Shown here: positions 23,393-31,797 of the stretch, in pieces
How the letters are laid out: each line of letters starts with the position of its first letter
How positions within the stretch are numbered: position 1 is the first letter of the stretch
Assembly: GCA_027487685.1 (NCBI GenBank)
Contig: JAIYDC010000046.1
Span: forward strand, 62,001 to 126,000
Length of the DNA stretch: 64,000 bases
Reading direction: 5' to 3'
Source of the DNA: Pseudomonadota bacterium
Lineage (GTDB): Bacteria; Bdellovibrionota; Bacteriovoracia; Bacteriovoracales; Bacteriovoracaceae
Program-made: the position numbers and the translations under genes
The notes under the pieces: model-generated
Database searches by the model: none
What the model was told of the DNA's origin: nothing
The model's input: only the letters and a program-made list of their open reading frames with translations

Positions 23393-25786
23393 TTACAACC
23401 GGAGGTCGATGATCGTCGAAATTTTACCAGTCCTCGGGTTCCGAGGAACGGCCTCCACAGGCAGCACTTCAATGTTCTTTCGGAAGGTTAAATAATCGAT
23501 GGTGTCTTTGAGATCCCTGGAGGATTGAAAGAGGTCTGCCAAAAAAGCCTCCGGATCCATGGGCCCTGGGCCCTGCTCATAAGAAATCGATAGAACCTCT
23601 CGAACGGAGACCTCCTGTATCTCCTCAGAAATCCGAACCTGGTAGGTGAGAATCCCATACTTCGCAAGACAGCTCTCGATGTCCGACGTGGGAAGGCGGC
23701 AAGACCAGATGAGAATCGTGGTATCGATCCGCCCGAGGAGCCGGAAGCGCTTGTCCGGTCTTCCACAGGCACACCCCTCGATCCACTCCACTCGATCACC
23801 CGTCCGGTAGCGGCGCACGGGCATGGAATCTCGGATGAGAGAAGTCACCACCGCTTCTCCATCCACGACTTCGAGCTCGACCAGGTCCGAAAACAAGTGG
23901 TGCTCCCCGGGCCCGCAGTGGTTGCACTGATAGCCGATGACTCCTGCGTCCACCGACGCGTATCCAGCAGAGCCGAAGACATGCGTGTTCCAAACCTTAC
24001 GCAGGTAATCCTGCCGTGGCCCCGAGAGCGCTTCACCCGCATAAAACACGAAAGGAACGTCCAAGGCCTCTCCCTGCGAGAGCGCAAATTCGGCGGTGGC
24101 CACGAGCATCGAAGGAATCCCCAGCACCACCTGGGGCCTAAACTTCTTCAGGTAAAAAAGGATGTTCTCTTGCGCGCACAAGCCCCCGATCGGAAGCTGG
24201 ATGGCACCGATTTTCTCCAGCGCTTTGTCCACACACAGAAACGACGACCACAGGTTCCCGGCGACGAAAAGGTTCGCCACTGTCATCCCGGGCAAGATCC
24301 CTTGTGCGCGGAAGTTCTCCGCCAGCATGTCACTCATGTAATCGAACTCTTCGTAGCTGAAGTGAACGAACTTCGGTTCGCCCGAAGTGCCACCGGACGA
24401 GAAGATGTAGCCCTGGGGATGGGCGCGTTGAGAGAAGGCCAGCTTGAGGGCAGAGGCGTCGTGGGTAGGGCCCGGGGCTTCCCCGTAGTCGACGGCCCGG
24501 AGTTCATCTCCAATGAAATGCACGAGGTCTCGGAGCACGAAGCGCCCATCATGAGGCGCGCCCTCCATGCCCCAGGTGATGGTCCCGAGGGGTGCAAACC
24601 GCTTGATACCTGTGGTGCAGAGTTCGTAAAGGAAGCTCGCCTTCTCTTCAGCTGAGACGAGGTAACTGCAGGATTGGAGGTAGTAGGAAAATGGCGCCAG
24701 GAGGTCGTGGAGTTCGGTGAAGTCCCGGAAGCGCTTCACGATCAGGGAACGGTGAAGCGGAGACGGTTTTGGATGCCGATTGTCCTCTAAGTGGATCAGG
24801 TGCTGAGGGCCGGACAGAATGCGGCCCTCGTCCATGAGCTCCGAGTAAAAGCCTCGGTAGCGCTCCTTCAAGATTTCCGTCGCCTCATCTTCGTCCACCG
24901 CGCCTCGGCCCGGTGCCTCGACGAAGGCAGCATCGAGTTCTTTAAGAAGTGCGGCTTCCGAGACTCCTTCCTGGAGGTAGAGGTTCTGCGGAGAGGCGCA
25001 GGCCGACTGGTCCCAGGGAACGATGTCGGAAACAACCTTCTTTGCCACGACGGCAAGATCTTTCCCTGCCACCCCGTCAGCGGTTAGGACCTGAAGCGAG
25101 AGCTTGGGCCCGAAACCCAGGAGCTTCACCTTGGCAGGGAGACTCCGCTGGTAGCTCGCGATCATCTCCTCACCGCCCCAGGCGATGATGGCGTCGACCC
25201 GACGCTTAAGAAAACTCTCCGTTTCCTCATCGCCACCCTTCCAGTGAAGAACGGCAAACTTGTCGGACAGAATTCCCTTCCGGTCGAAGGCGCGGAGTTT
25301 CTGCGCGAAGAAGAGAGGAAAGTAGCGGTTCTGACCACTCACTTTGAGGATGGAGACGTTCTTCGTGATGAAGCCCATGAGAAGAGAGTCGATGGCACTC
25401 AGGAAGACGTTTCCGGCCGTCACATGCAAGAGCACTCCGAGAGGGACCGCACGCACCTTGAAGCTTCCGTGAGGGAGTTTGGTAAAGGCATCGAGGACTC
25501 GGGGGTTGGTAAACTCGGCCCGAAGGCGTTTCTCCAGGGACTCTCGGCGAAGCAGGTTCGGCAGAAGCGCCAGCGTGGCTTCCGCATCGGCCCGGGCCAA
25601 CCCCGATTCGCGGATGATCTCCGGGAGTGCTTCACGAAACGATTCCTGAGAAAATGCATCGAGGAGTGCCAGGATCTCGTCGAGAGAAGTTGAAGCAAGA
25701 GCGCGCTTCAAGCGCGGAACTTCCGTCCAACGGTCATCTTCCCGCCAGCTCTCAGGGGCCTCGATCATTTCACCGAACCAGTACAT
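23393..25786 (-). CDS. Fusion of LuxC-like acyl-CoA/acyl reductase and PaaK-like adenylation domain
   Basis: 797 aa. Residues about 60-440 match LuxC acyl reductases: HVTAGNVFLSAIDSLL (nucleotide-binding region), IIAWGG, and the active-site Cys263 in WDQSACASPQNL. Residues about 445-797 are an ANL-family domain like phenylacetate-CoA ligase or LuxE. It shows the phosphate loop SSGGTSGEPK (463-472), FYAGEALS, a zinc-type motif CNHCGPGEHH, YRTGDRVEW, CACGRPDKR and a C-terminal PRNPRTGKIS. LuxC reduces LuxE-bound acyl groups to aldehydes, while the fused domain would activate a carboxylate. The start overlaps the LuxE-like stop by 1 nt. No luxAB is present, so the product is presumably an aldehyde or alcohol used otherwise. 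Confidence 0.88.
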   Translation of the reverse strand: MYWFGEMIEAPESWREDDRWTEVPRLKRALASTSLDEILALLDAFSQESFREALPEIIRESGLARADAEATLALLPNLLRRESLEKRLRAEFTNPRVLDAFTKLPHGSFKVRAVPLGVLLHVTAGNVFLSAIDSLLMGFITKNVSILKVSGQNRYFPLFFAQKLRAFDRKGILSDKFAVLHWKGGDEETESFLKRRVDAIIAWGGEEMIASYQRSLPAKVKLLGFGPKLSLQVLTADGVAGKDLAVVAKKVVSDIVPWDQSACASPQNLYLQEGVSEAALLKELDAAFVEAPGRGAVDEDEATEILKERYRGFYSELMDEGRILSGPQHLIHLEDNRHPKPSPLHRSLIVKRFRDFTELHDLLAPFSYYLQSCSYLVSAEEKASFLYELCTTGIKRFAPLGTITWGMEGAPHDGRFVLRDLVHFIGDELRAVDYGEAPGPTHDASALKLAFSQRAHPQGYIFSSGGTSGEPKFVHFSYEEFDYMSDMLAENFRAQGILPGMTVANLFVAGNLWSSFLCVDKALEKIGAIQLPIGGLCAQENILFYLKKFRPQVVLGIPSMLVATAEFALSQGEALDVPFVFYAGEALSGPRQDYLRKVWNTHVFGSAGYASVDAGVIGYQCNHCGPGEHHLFSDLVELEVVDGEAVVTSLIRDSMPVRRYRTGDRVEWIEGCACGRPDKRFRLLGRIDTTILIWSCRLPTSDIESCLAKYGILTYQVRISEEIQEVSVREVLSISYEQGPGPMDPEAFLADLFQSSRDLKDTIDYLTFRKNIEVLPVEAVPRNPRTGKISTIIDLRL

Positions 25787-26889
25787 CAGGTCGTCTCCAG
25801 AAGTTCGAGCGCCTTGAGGGCGCAGCCTTTGTGTTTAGAAACCCCGGCCCGGCCGGCAAGGATCAGAGTCTCTCCTCCGAGGCCACAGTCGCAGCTCCCG
25901 AGAGAGCCGTAGTCGGTCGTGAGGAGGCTCGAGGCCGGGTAGCTGAAGTTGTAGGAGCAGAGGTAGTGCAAGAGGCCTCGCTCCCCGCGGGGCCGGAGGG
26001 AGAGGTCATGGGGTGAGCGGACGAAAACTCGGGCGAAGTTCGGGACGTGAAGGTTTCCACGCTCGCAGTCGACGTACGGAATTCCGTGCTCGACCATCCC
26101 GAACATATCGCGCTGGTTCGCCTCGGGGATCCCGAGGCGCTCCGTGATGAACCGGCGGAACTCTTGCTTCGGTATCTCTTTGTCGGCCTTCCCTTTCCAA
26201 CCGCCTCCGGTTTGAAGCCAGGAGTCCGGCGCTAACTTCAGACGAAGGTCGTGCTTCGAAATGACTTCGTACAAGAAGGCGGGGAAGCCCAGGATCCGAG
26301 TGGGGTGCCCGGAGGCTTCGAAGCGGCGAAGGGTCTCGATCACACCGGTCTCATTGAGGGCGAACGCCTGAGTTTTTGCATCCCACTGGATGGCGTAGTA
26401 CACCTCACGCTTTCCTGTGAAGTTCGTCAGGAGCTCATCGGTGAAGGCCGTGCCGAGATCTTGGGCCACCGCCGGGTCATAGGTGAAGCAAAGGTAATTG
26501 TAAGCGGTGCTGCTCGCCATGCCGAGAGAGCGATGGATCGAAAGCGCGAGGGACTTCACGTTCGCCAGGCTCTCGGGGTCCAAGAACTGCTGGGATTTTT
26601 GACCTCCGGTCCCGGAACTCGTCAGAACGAGGGCCAGAGACTCCCGGGGTACAGAACAAAACTCATGCTCCTTAAAAAGATGCACCATAGTTCCTGGGGC
26701 CCGGGCGAGGTCATCTTCCGTCTGAAGGTCCAGGGGGTGAACTCCGAACCGCTGCCAGAGCTTGCGGGTGAATTCGTGGCGCTCATAGTGGTGGAGCACG
26801 TTTTCTCTGAAGCTCTCCCGGAAGAGGGCCTTGGCGGAGGCCGAGAAGTCAAACGGGTCGCTGGCGAGGAGCCGATCCGTTGCCTTCAT
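25786..26889 (-). CDS. LuxE-like acyl-protein synthetase
   Basis: 367 aa. Adenylation loop TSSGTGGQKS (90-99), FTYDPA, GFPAFLYEVI, LQTGGGWKG, RDMFGMVEHG and LLTTDYGSLGSCDCG follow the LuxE order. A Cys near the C-terminus (C356 in KHKGCALKALELL) is in the position of the LuxE acyl-accepting Cys. It would adenylate a fatty or aryl acid, carry it on Cys356 and hand it to the LuxC reductase. It overlaps the GNAT gene (4 nt) upstream and the fusion gene (1 nt) downstream. Confidence 0.9.
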   Translation of the reverse strand: MKATDRLLASDPFDFSASAKALFRESFRENVLHHYERHEFTRKLWQRFGVHPLDLQTEDDLARAPGTMVHLFKEHEFCSVPRESLALVLTSSGTGGQKSQQFLDPESLANVKSLALSIHRSLGMASSTAYNYLCFTYDPAVAQDLGTAFTDELLTNFTGKREVYYAIQWDAKTQAFALNETGVIETLRRFEASGHPTRILGFPAFLYEVISKHDLRLKLAPDSWLQTGGGWKGKADKEIPKQEFRRFITERLGIPEANQRDMFGMVEHGIPYVDCERGNLHVPNFARVFVRSPHDLSLRPRGERGLLHYLCSYNFSYPASSLLTTDYGSLGSCDCGLGGETLILAGRAGVSKHKGCALKALELLETT

Positions 26890-28022
26890 AGCTCGAGGAG
26901 CTTCGGGTTAAGAGACATGCGCTTCCAGGCCTTGAAGTACTCTTCCAGGTAGACTTGATTCTTTCCCTTGAGCCGGACGTTCTGAAAATCGAAGATCTCA
27001 AAGGAGCGGCTCAGAACTACGAAGTCATGGCGCTTCGTTCCGATGAGCTGGAAGGCCGGGAAAAACCCACAAGGAATGAACTTCGCTTTCAAGATACTCT
27101 CGAGGATTTTTGGCCGGTCGGCCCGGACGATCACTTCGATGTAGCGCGCTCCCGCATCCCGCAAGAGAGTGTTGGCACGAAGGAAGAGCTGACTAAAATC
27201 AAGGTTCCCGGGCATCTTCCCGCCCACGATCACGCTGTAGCCGTCGACCGGCGAGAGGTGGCAGAAGAGTTCGATGGATTGGTCCGGGGAAAGGATCACG
27301 AGGTTCGGTTGGTGGAACGGGAAGAATTCGAACTCGAGGCGCTTCTCGGCCTTGAGGTTACTGTACCGGTAGGCCACGAACTTCTGGGATTTGATCAGCT
27401 CAAGCTCCCCGGGTTCTACCAAAATCTTCGAGGGCTTTTCCGGTATGATCGAAGTCAGCTCGTTCAGAGCCATTTCGTTCCGGACGATGCCGTACAAAGA
27501 CTCAAGCTCGTGGTGAAGCAAGTAGCCGTTGACTCGCTTCTCGAGAGCAGACGGGTAGACGATGGCGGCCAGGCAATGGGTCTCGTACTCGAGGGTCCGG
27601 TGGGCGTTCGGGAAGATCCCGAGCTTCTTAAACCCTAGCTTCTCCGTGAGCGTTTGGGCGGCCTCGTTTACGGTTCGGGTCGTGGAGTAAATGACGTCGA
27701 CGCCGGGAGTTTTTTCGCGCAGGTATTCGATCCCGAAGCTGAGGAGCTCCTCCATGATCCCCTGCCCTCTGGCCTCGGGCCGGACGACGGCACCGAAGGC
27801 CTTGGCGATGAGGTTCTCCACATCATAGGAGGCCAGGACGGAGGCGACGATCTGATTGCGCTCGCACTTCGTCACAAACCAGAAGCCGGATTCTGACCGG
27901 ATGAATTCCCGGATGCGCTGAAAGTCCTTCATGAGCGGATCGGGGTAGAGGCCCTGGTAGACGTCGAAGTAGAGCTGCGAAATCTGGAAGACGTCGTCTT
28001 CGGAAGCAAGGTGAACTTTCAT
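26886..28022 (-). CDS. GNAT acetyltransferase with C-terminal extension
   Basis: About 378 aa from ATG 28022; GTG 28031 is also in frame, and further upstream codons would run into the divergent gene. Residues about 1-150 form a GNAT domain: ISQLYFDVYQGLYP, FGAVVRPEARGQGIMEELL (acetyl-CoA loop) and a second core ending TLTEKLGFKKLGIFP. The remaining 220 residues hold a second, GNAT-like or unknown domain (GARYIEVIVRADRPKILESIL followed by FIPCGFFPAFQLIGTKRHDFVV). It is the first gene of the GNAT-LuxE-LuxC fusion operon, so it may N- or O-acylate the same molecule. Confidence 0.8.
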   Translation of the reverse strand: MKVHLASEDDVFQISQLYFDVYQGLYPDPLMKDFQRIREFIRSESGFWFVTKCERNQIVASVLASYDVENLIAKAFGAVVRPEARGQGIMEELLSFGIEYLREKTPGVDVIYSTTRTVNEAAQTLTEKLGFKKLGIFPNAHRTLEYETHCLAAIVYPSALEKRVNGYLLHHELESLYGIVRNEMALNELTSIIPEKPSKILVEPGELELIKSQKFVAYRYSNLKAEKRLEFEFFPFHQPNLVILSPDQSIELFCHLSPVDGYSVIVGGKMPGNLDFSQLFLRANTLLRDAGARYIEVIVRADRPKILESILKAKFIPCGFFPAFQLIGTKRHDFVVLSRSFEIFDFQNVRLKGKNQVYLEEYFKAWKRMSLNPKLLEL

Positions 28023-28127
28023 GACCGTCACAGTACCGCCGCCCTGGGTTTCACTCAAGCACTCCGCCACCTTTTTACAAGGTGTTTGACTCCCCTCTAG
28101 GGGGAAGGTAATTTCAGGTTCAAACCT

Positions 28128-28952
28128 ATGAAGACTCCGACCTATCCTCTCGGTATCCACTACCAGTTTCCCTTCGTTGACCGGAAGGAGAGGGGCCAGT
28201 TACTGAACTGGCTCGAGACCCTCCGCCCCCTCTGGGAAGAGCGATTTTCTGCCCATAATCCCCCGCCGGATGGCGACCAGCACCGCCCCTTGCTGCGGCC
28301 CGTTTACTGGCTCGGCAATTGGCAATTCGCGTGCCTGGATTACTACCACCCTCCCAAAGGAACTCTTCACCGCTGCCTCCGGGCCGAACCCTACCCACCG
28401 CAGTTAAAGCAGATCGTGGACCGGATCGAGTTCATCGCGAAGAAGCGTTTTCCGAGGAGCTTCTTTCCGGAGAAATGGAAGCTCAACACCTGCCTGATCA
28501 ATTTCTACGGTGACAAACTCGAGGACGGGAAGTGGGTCGACCGCGCCCGAGTCGGTGAGCACAAGGACTTCGAACCCGGCCCCGTAGGCTCCCTCTCTCT
28601 CGGGGAGCGCGCGTTCTTTCAGTTCGTCCAAGGGAAATCCACCTTGGGCGATGACAACATCGTCTTCTCTCAGTGGCTAGAGGATTCTTCGCTCCAGATC
28701 TTCGGGGGCGACAAATGGAAGAGCAAGACCTTCCACAGAGTCCAACGGGTAGAAGATCGGTTGGGGGTCCTGATCGGGCCCGCGGTCGAGGGCTTCCGGA
28801 CCCGGCGGATCAACTTCACCTTCCGCTATGTCCCCGAAGAGCACATCTACGCACTGACAGAAATGCCGAAACCCCAGCGGGAGGATATCCAATCCTACCT
28901 CGAGACCTTGGCCCTGCACTCGACGTACTTCAAAAAGCTCCTAACCCCTTAA
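28128..28952 (+). CDS. AlkB-like 2-oxoglutarate/Fe(II) dioxygenase
   Basis: 274 aa. The iron ligands His145 and Asp147 (VGEHKDFEPGPVGSLSLGE) and His203 (KTFHRVQRV), plus the 2-oxoglutarate Arg in RRINFTFR, are in AlkB order. LINFYGDKLEDGKW is the usual preceding strand. It is longer than E. coli AlkB, with an N-terminal extension of about 100 residues. It might repair alkylated nucleic acid or hydroxylate another substrate. It diverges from the LuxE/LuxC operon with about 100 nt between starts, so regulation may be shared. Confidence 0.85.
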   Translation: MKTPTYPLGIHYQFPFVDRKERGQLLNWLETLRPLWEERFSAHNPPPDGDQHRPLLRPVYWLGNWQFACLDYYHPPKGTLHRCLRAEPYPPQLKQIVDRIEFIAKKRFPRSFFPEKWKLNTCLINFYGDKLEDGKWVDRARVGEHKDFEPGPVGSLSLGERAFFQFVQGKSTLGDDNIVFSQWLEDSSLQIFGGDKWKSKTFHRVQRVEDRLGVLIGPAVEGFRTRRINFTFRYVPEEHIYALTEMPKPQREDIQSYLETLALHSTYFKKLLTP

Positions 28953-29080
28953 GAACACTTTAATTCCGCGCAAAACACTCAAGATTCAGTCCTTCGTATC
29001 CGAAGAGCTTTTATCATCAAGATGCTAGGAAAGATGCTTACTGAATCCCCAGTGAGATCACCCACGGGGCGGGGGGAAAT

Positions 29081-30922
29081 CTACCCCTCGAGCTCCAGCA
29101 GCCGTGCCTCGTAGCGAGCGAAGATCTCGTCGTGGACTAGGGTCTGGTCAGTTAATTCCTCAAACGCCTCTTCAATTCGTCTCTTAACTCCCCCGAGCCG
29201 CTGAGACGAATCCTGGATCTTCTTAGAATCACCTCCGGCCGCGAAATCGATCAGCGAAGCTTCGAGGGCAACCTGCTCGGCCTCGAGTGCCATGATCTCT
29301 TTTTCGAGGGCCTCCATTTTCTTCTTCCGCGGGTTGAGCTCCCGGCCTCGTTCGATGATGAGCTCCGAGCGGAGGCGCTTGAGTTCCTGGCGGCCAGGCT
29401 TCGACTCCACAGGCTTCGCCACGGGAGCCGTGTCGGCCTCTTCTTCCCAGCCGATTTTTCGAAGAAAGTCATCGTAGGTCTCGGGGAAGAACTCGGCCTT
29501 CCCGTGGTGGAAAACCACGAGCTTGGTTGCGACCTCCCGGATCATCGCCTCGGAGTGGGTCACGATGACCACCGCTCCCGGGTAGCTTCTTAGTTCGAGG
29601 GAGAGCGCCTCCACGGATTCTTGATCGAGGTGATTGGTAGGCTCGTCAAGGAGCAGGAGGTTGGTGGGTCGTGCGAGGAGCTTTGCCAAGAGCACCCGCG
29701 CCCGCTCACCCCCGGAGAGAACCTTAATCTTCTTCTTCGCAAGGTCTCCAGAGAACATCATGATTCCCGCTAAGGAGCGGGCCCGCTGGAGTCCGATCGA
29801 GGGATCGGCGCCCATGATTTCCTCTTCGATCGTGTTCTCTAAGTTCAGGCGGTTGATGTTCGTCTGGCCGAAGTGACCGATGAGGAGATTCACATTGCGC
29901 TGGATGCCTCCGGTGAGTGGAGTCAGATCACCGGAGAGGAGGTTCAGGAGCGTCGACTTTCCTTTCCCGTTTTTCCCGATGATCGCGATCTTATCTTCCC
30001 GGAGGATCGGAAAACTGAGATTCCGGATCAGAGTCTCACCGCCGTAGCCGAAGGTGAGCTCCCGAGTGTCGAGGAGAACCTTCCCTGGACACTCACGGAA
30101 AGTGAACTCGAAGTCAAGACTCGCCATCATGCTCAGCGCCTCGAGCTCCGGCATCTTCTCCAGGAGCTTTAACCGTGACTGGGCCTGGGCCGCCTTGCTT
30201 GCCTTCGCCCGAAACCGGTCCACGAAGTCCTCGAGGTCTTTGCGCTTTTTTTCGGAGTTTTGCCGGGTCTTCTCGTAGATCTCTTCCTCGAGGAGGATTT
30301 GCTCGAAGTACTTCACGGACGTGCCGGGAATCTTCACGAGCTTCTGCCGCCAGATGCCCATGGTGTGGGTCGTGACTTCGTCCATGAACCCCCGGTCGTG
30401 TGTGATGAGGATCAGCTCCCCCTTAAACTCCCGAAGGAACTTCGCCAGCCAGCGGAGCGAGACGATGTCGAGGTAGTTGGTCGGCTCATCCAAGAGAAGG
30501 CAGTCTGGTTCACTCACGAGCACCTTCGCCAGGTTCAACCGGATCTGGTAGCCGCCGGAGAAGTCCGACGGTGGCCTCGAGAAATCCTCGACTCGAAACC
30601 CCAGACCCAAGAGCATCTTCTCGGCCTTGTAGTGCTCGAACTCTGCGTTCTCTCCCCGGAGTGCGGTCACGCATTCCGAGAGGATCGTGGGCCTGGAGAA
30701 CACGAGGTGCTGCTTCAGAGTTCCGACGACGTAGCCCTTGGGGAAGATCACCTCTCCGGAGTCCGGAGACTCTTCACCCAGCAGGATCTTAAAGAGCGTC
30801 GACTTCCCCGTCCCATTTCGGCCCACCAGACCGACGCGTTCGCCTCGCCCGAGTGTAAAGGTCACGTTCTGAAATAAGACCTGAGTCCCGTAGCCCTTTT
30901 CTAGGCCCACCGCTTGGATCAT
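29081..30922 (-). CDS. ABC-F family ATP-binding protein (Uup/YdiF/EttA type)
   Basis: 613 aa, no transmembrane segments. Two ABC domains: Walker A GRNGTGKST and GKNGKGKST; signatures FSGGYQIRLNLAK and LSGGERARVLLAK; Walker B LLLDEPTNYLD and LLLDEPTNHLD. A charged linker (about 185-270) joins them, and a C-terminal charged coiled coil (about 515-613) resembles the Uup/YdiF tail. Such proteins act on the ribosome E-site or on DNA-structure tolerance. The start overlaps the upstream gene's stop (ATGA). Confidence 0.93.
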   Translation of the reverse strand: MIQAVGLEKGYGTQVLFQNVTFTLGRGERVGLVGRNGTGKSTLFKILLGEESPDSGEVIFPKGYVVGTLKQHLVFSRPTILSECVTALRGENAEFEHYKAEKMLLGLGFRVEDFSRPPSDFSGGYQIRLNLAKVLVSEPDCLLLDEPTNYLDIVSLRWLAKFLREFKGELILITHDRGFMDEVTTHTMGIWRQKLVKIPGTSVKYFEQILLEEEIYEKTRQNSEKKRKDLEDFVDRFRAKASKAAQAQSRLKLLEKMPELEALSMMASLDFEFTFRECPGKVLLDTRELTFGYGGETLIRNLSFPILREDKIAIIGKNGKGKSTLLNLLSGDLTPLTGGIQRNVNLLIGHFGQTNINRLNLENTIEEEIMGADPSIGLQRARSLAGIMMFSGDLAKKKIKVLSGGERARVLLAKLLARPTNLLLLDEPTNHLDQESVEALSLELRSYPGAVVIVTHSEAMIREVATKLVVFHHGKAEFFPETYDDFLRKIGWEEEADTAPVAKPVESKPGRQELKRLRSELIIERGRELNPRKKKMEALEKEIMALEAEQVALEASLIDFAAGGDSKKIQDSSQRLGGVKRRIEEAFEELTDQTLVHDEIFARYEARLLELEG

Positions 30923-31704
30923 GGCGTCGCCCCTGGAGTCTCGGGCCCGATGACGGTGCCGCTTTCTGGGGCCACCCCTTCTTGAGGACCTTCTGCAGGT
31001 GCGGCCCCCTCCGTCGCCGAGGCCTTCGGGGCGAGCTTCTGAATCACGACCCCGAGCTGAAGGAGACAGTTACTCGCGAGCTGCTTTTGGGCCGGGTCGA
31101 GTTTTTCTTTCGCGACGATGGCCTTCAGGGCCTCCTCCCGGTCGTAGTACTCGAAGAGCTTCTCTTCTTCCGGGATGGCGTCGCCGAAGACCGGAGCGAT
31201 GGCGCAGTTCACGTCTTTCGTGCGCACGTAGGCCGCGATGAAATTCTCCATCTGGATATCCATCCAGAGCGCGAAGAACCGCGTGAGGAGGTCGAGGTTT
31301 TCTCCCTGAAGGAGTGGCCCGAGTTCGAGGAGCAGATTCACCACCTCGGGGCGGTTATTGATCAAGAGGTCCCGGAGCCCGAAGACCCGGGCCTCGAGGT
31401 CTCGGTCGAGCTTCACTCCGAAGGCCTTCGGGTGCGCCCGGAGAAGTGCGATGGTCTGGACCCGGAGTTCCGGGGCCGGGGAAGATTGGAAGTCATCGAG
31501 GAGTGCGAGGATGTTTTGCCGGGGCGTTCGCTTCAGAACCTCGTCGTCTTTGACGGGGATGGTGTCGCGGTCTGTTTTCGTCTCGCTGACTTCGATCTCC
31601 GGGGTTCGGTTTTCAAGCTTCTGCTGGGCGCGGTCGACGAGGTCGAGGATGAAGTCGATGCGTGCGAACAGAAGAACGATCGCAGCGATCGCAACGTACT
31701 TCAC
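30919..31704 (-). CDS. Membrane-anchored protein of unknown function
   Basis: About 261 aa if started at GTG 31704 (VKYVAIAAIVLLFARIDFIL, a signal anchor). GTG 31722 and TTG 31809 are in-frame alternatives, but the latter overlaps the divergent symporter. The body is helical (LLDDFQSSPAPELRVQTIALL, PEVVNLLLELGPLL) with two cysteines, and the tail is Ala/Pro/Gly-rich low complexity. It is coupled to the ABC-F gene by a 4-nt overlap. No family is recognised. Confidence 0.6.
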   Translation of the reverse strand: MKYVAIAAIVLLFARIDFILDLVDRAQQKLENRTPEIEVSETKTDRDTIPVKDDEVLKRTPRQNILALLDDFQSSPAPELRVQTIALLRAHPKAFGVKLDRDLEARVFGLRDLLINNRPEVVNLLLELGPLLQGENLDLLTRFFALWMDIQMENFIAAYVRTKDVNCAIAPVFGDAIPEEEKLFEYYDREEALKAIVAKEKLDPAQKQLASNCLLQLGVVIQKLAPKASATEGAAPAEGPQEGVAPESGTVIGPETPGATP

Positions 31705-31797
31705 GGGATCTGCCCGGTGCACTTCGGGGCAGGCCTTGTCCTCAGCATCCGGCTTTTGTTCATGGCAAAAGGATAAACCAAAACATATAATGATGCC

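Noticed and set aside
23393-26889. Bioluminescence (lux) operon
   Set aside because: LuxC- and LuxE-like parts are present but no luciferase genes (luxA/luxB) or luxD are in the window.
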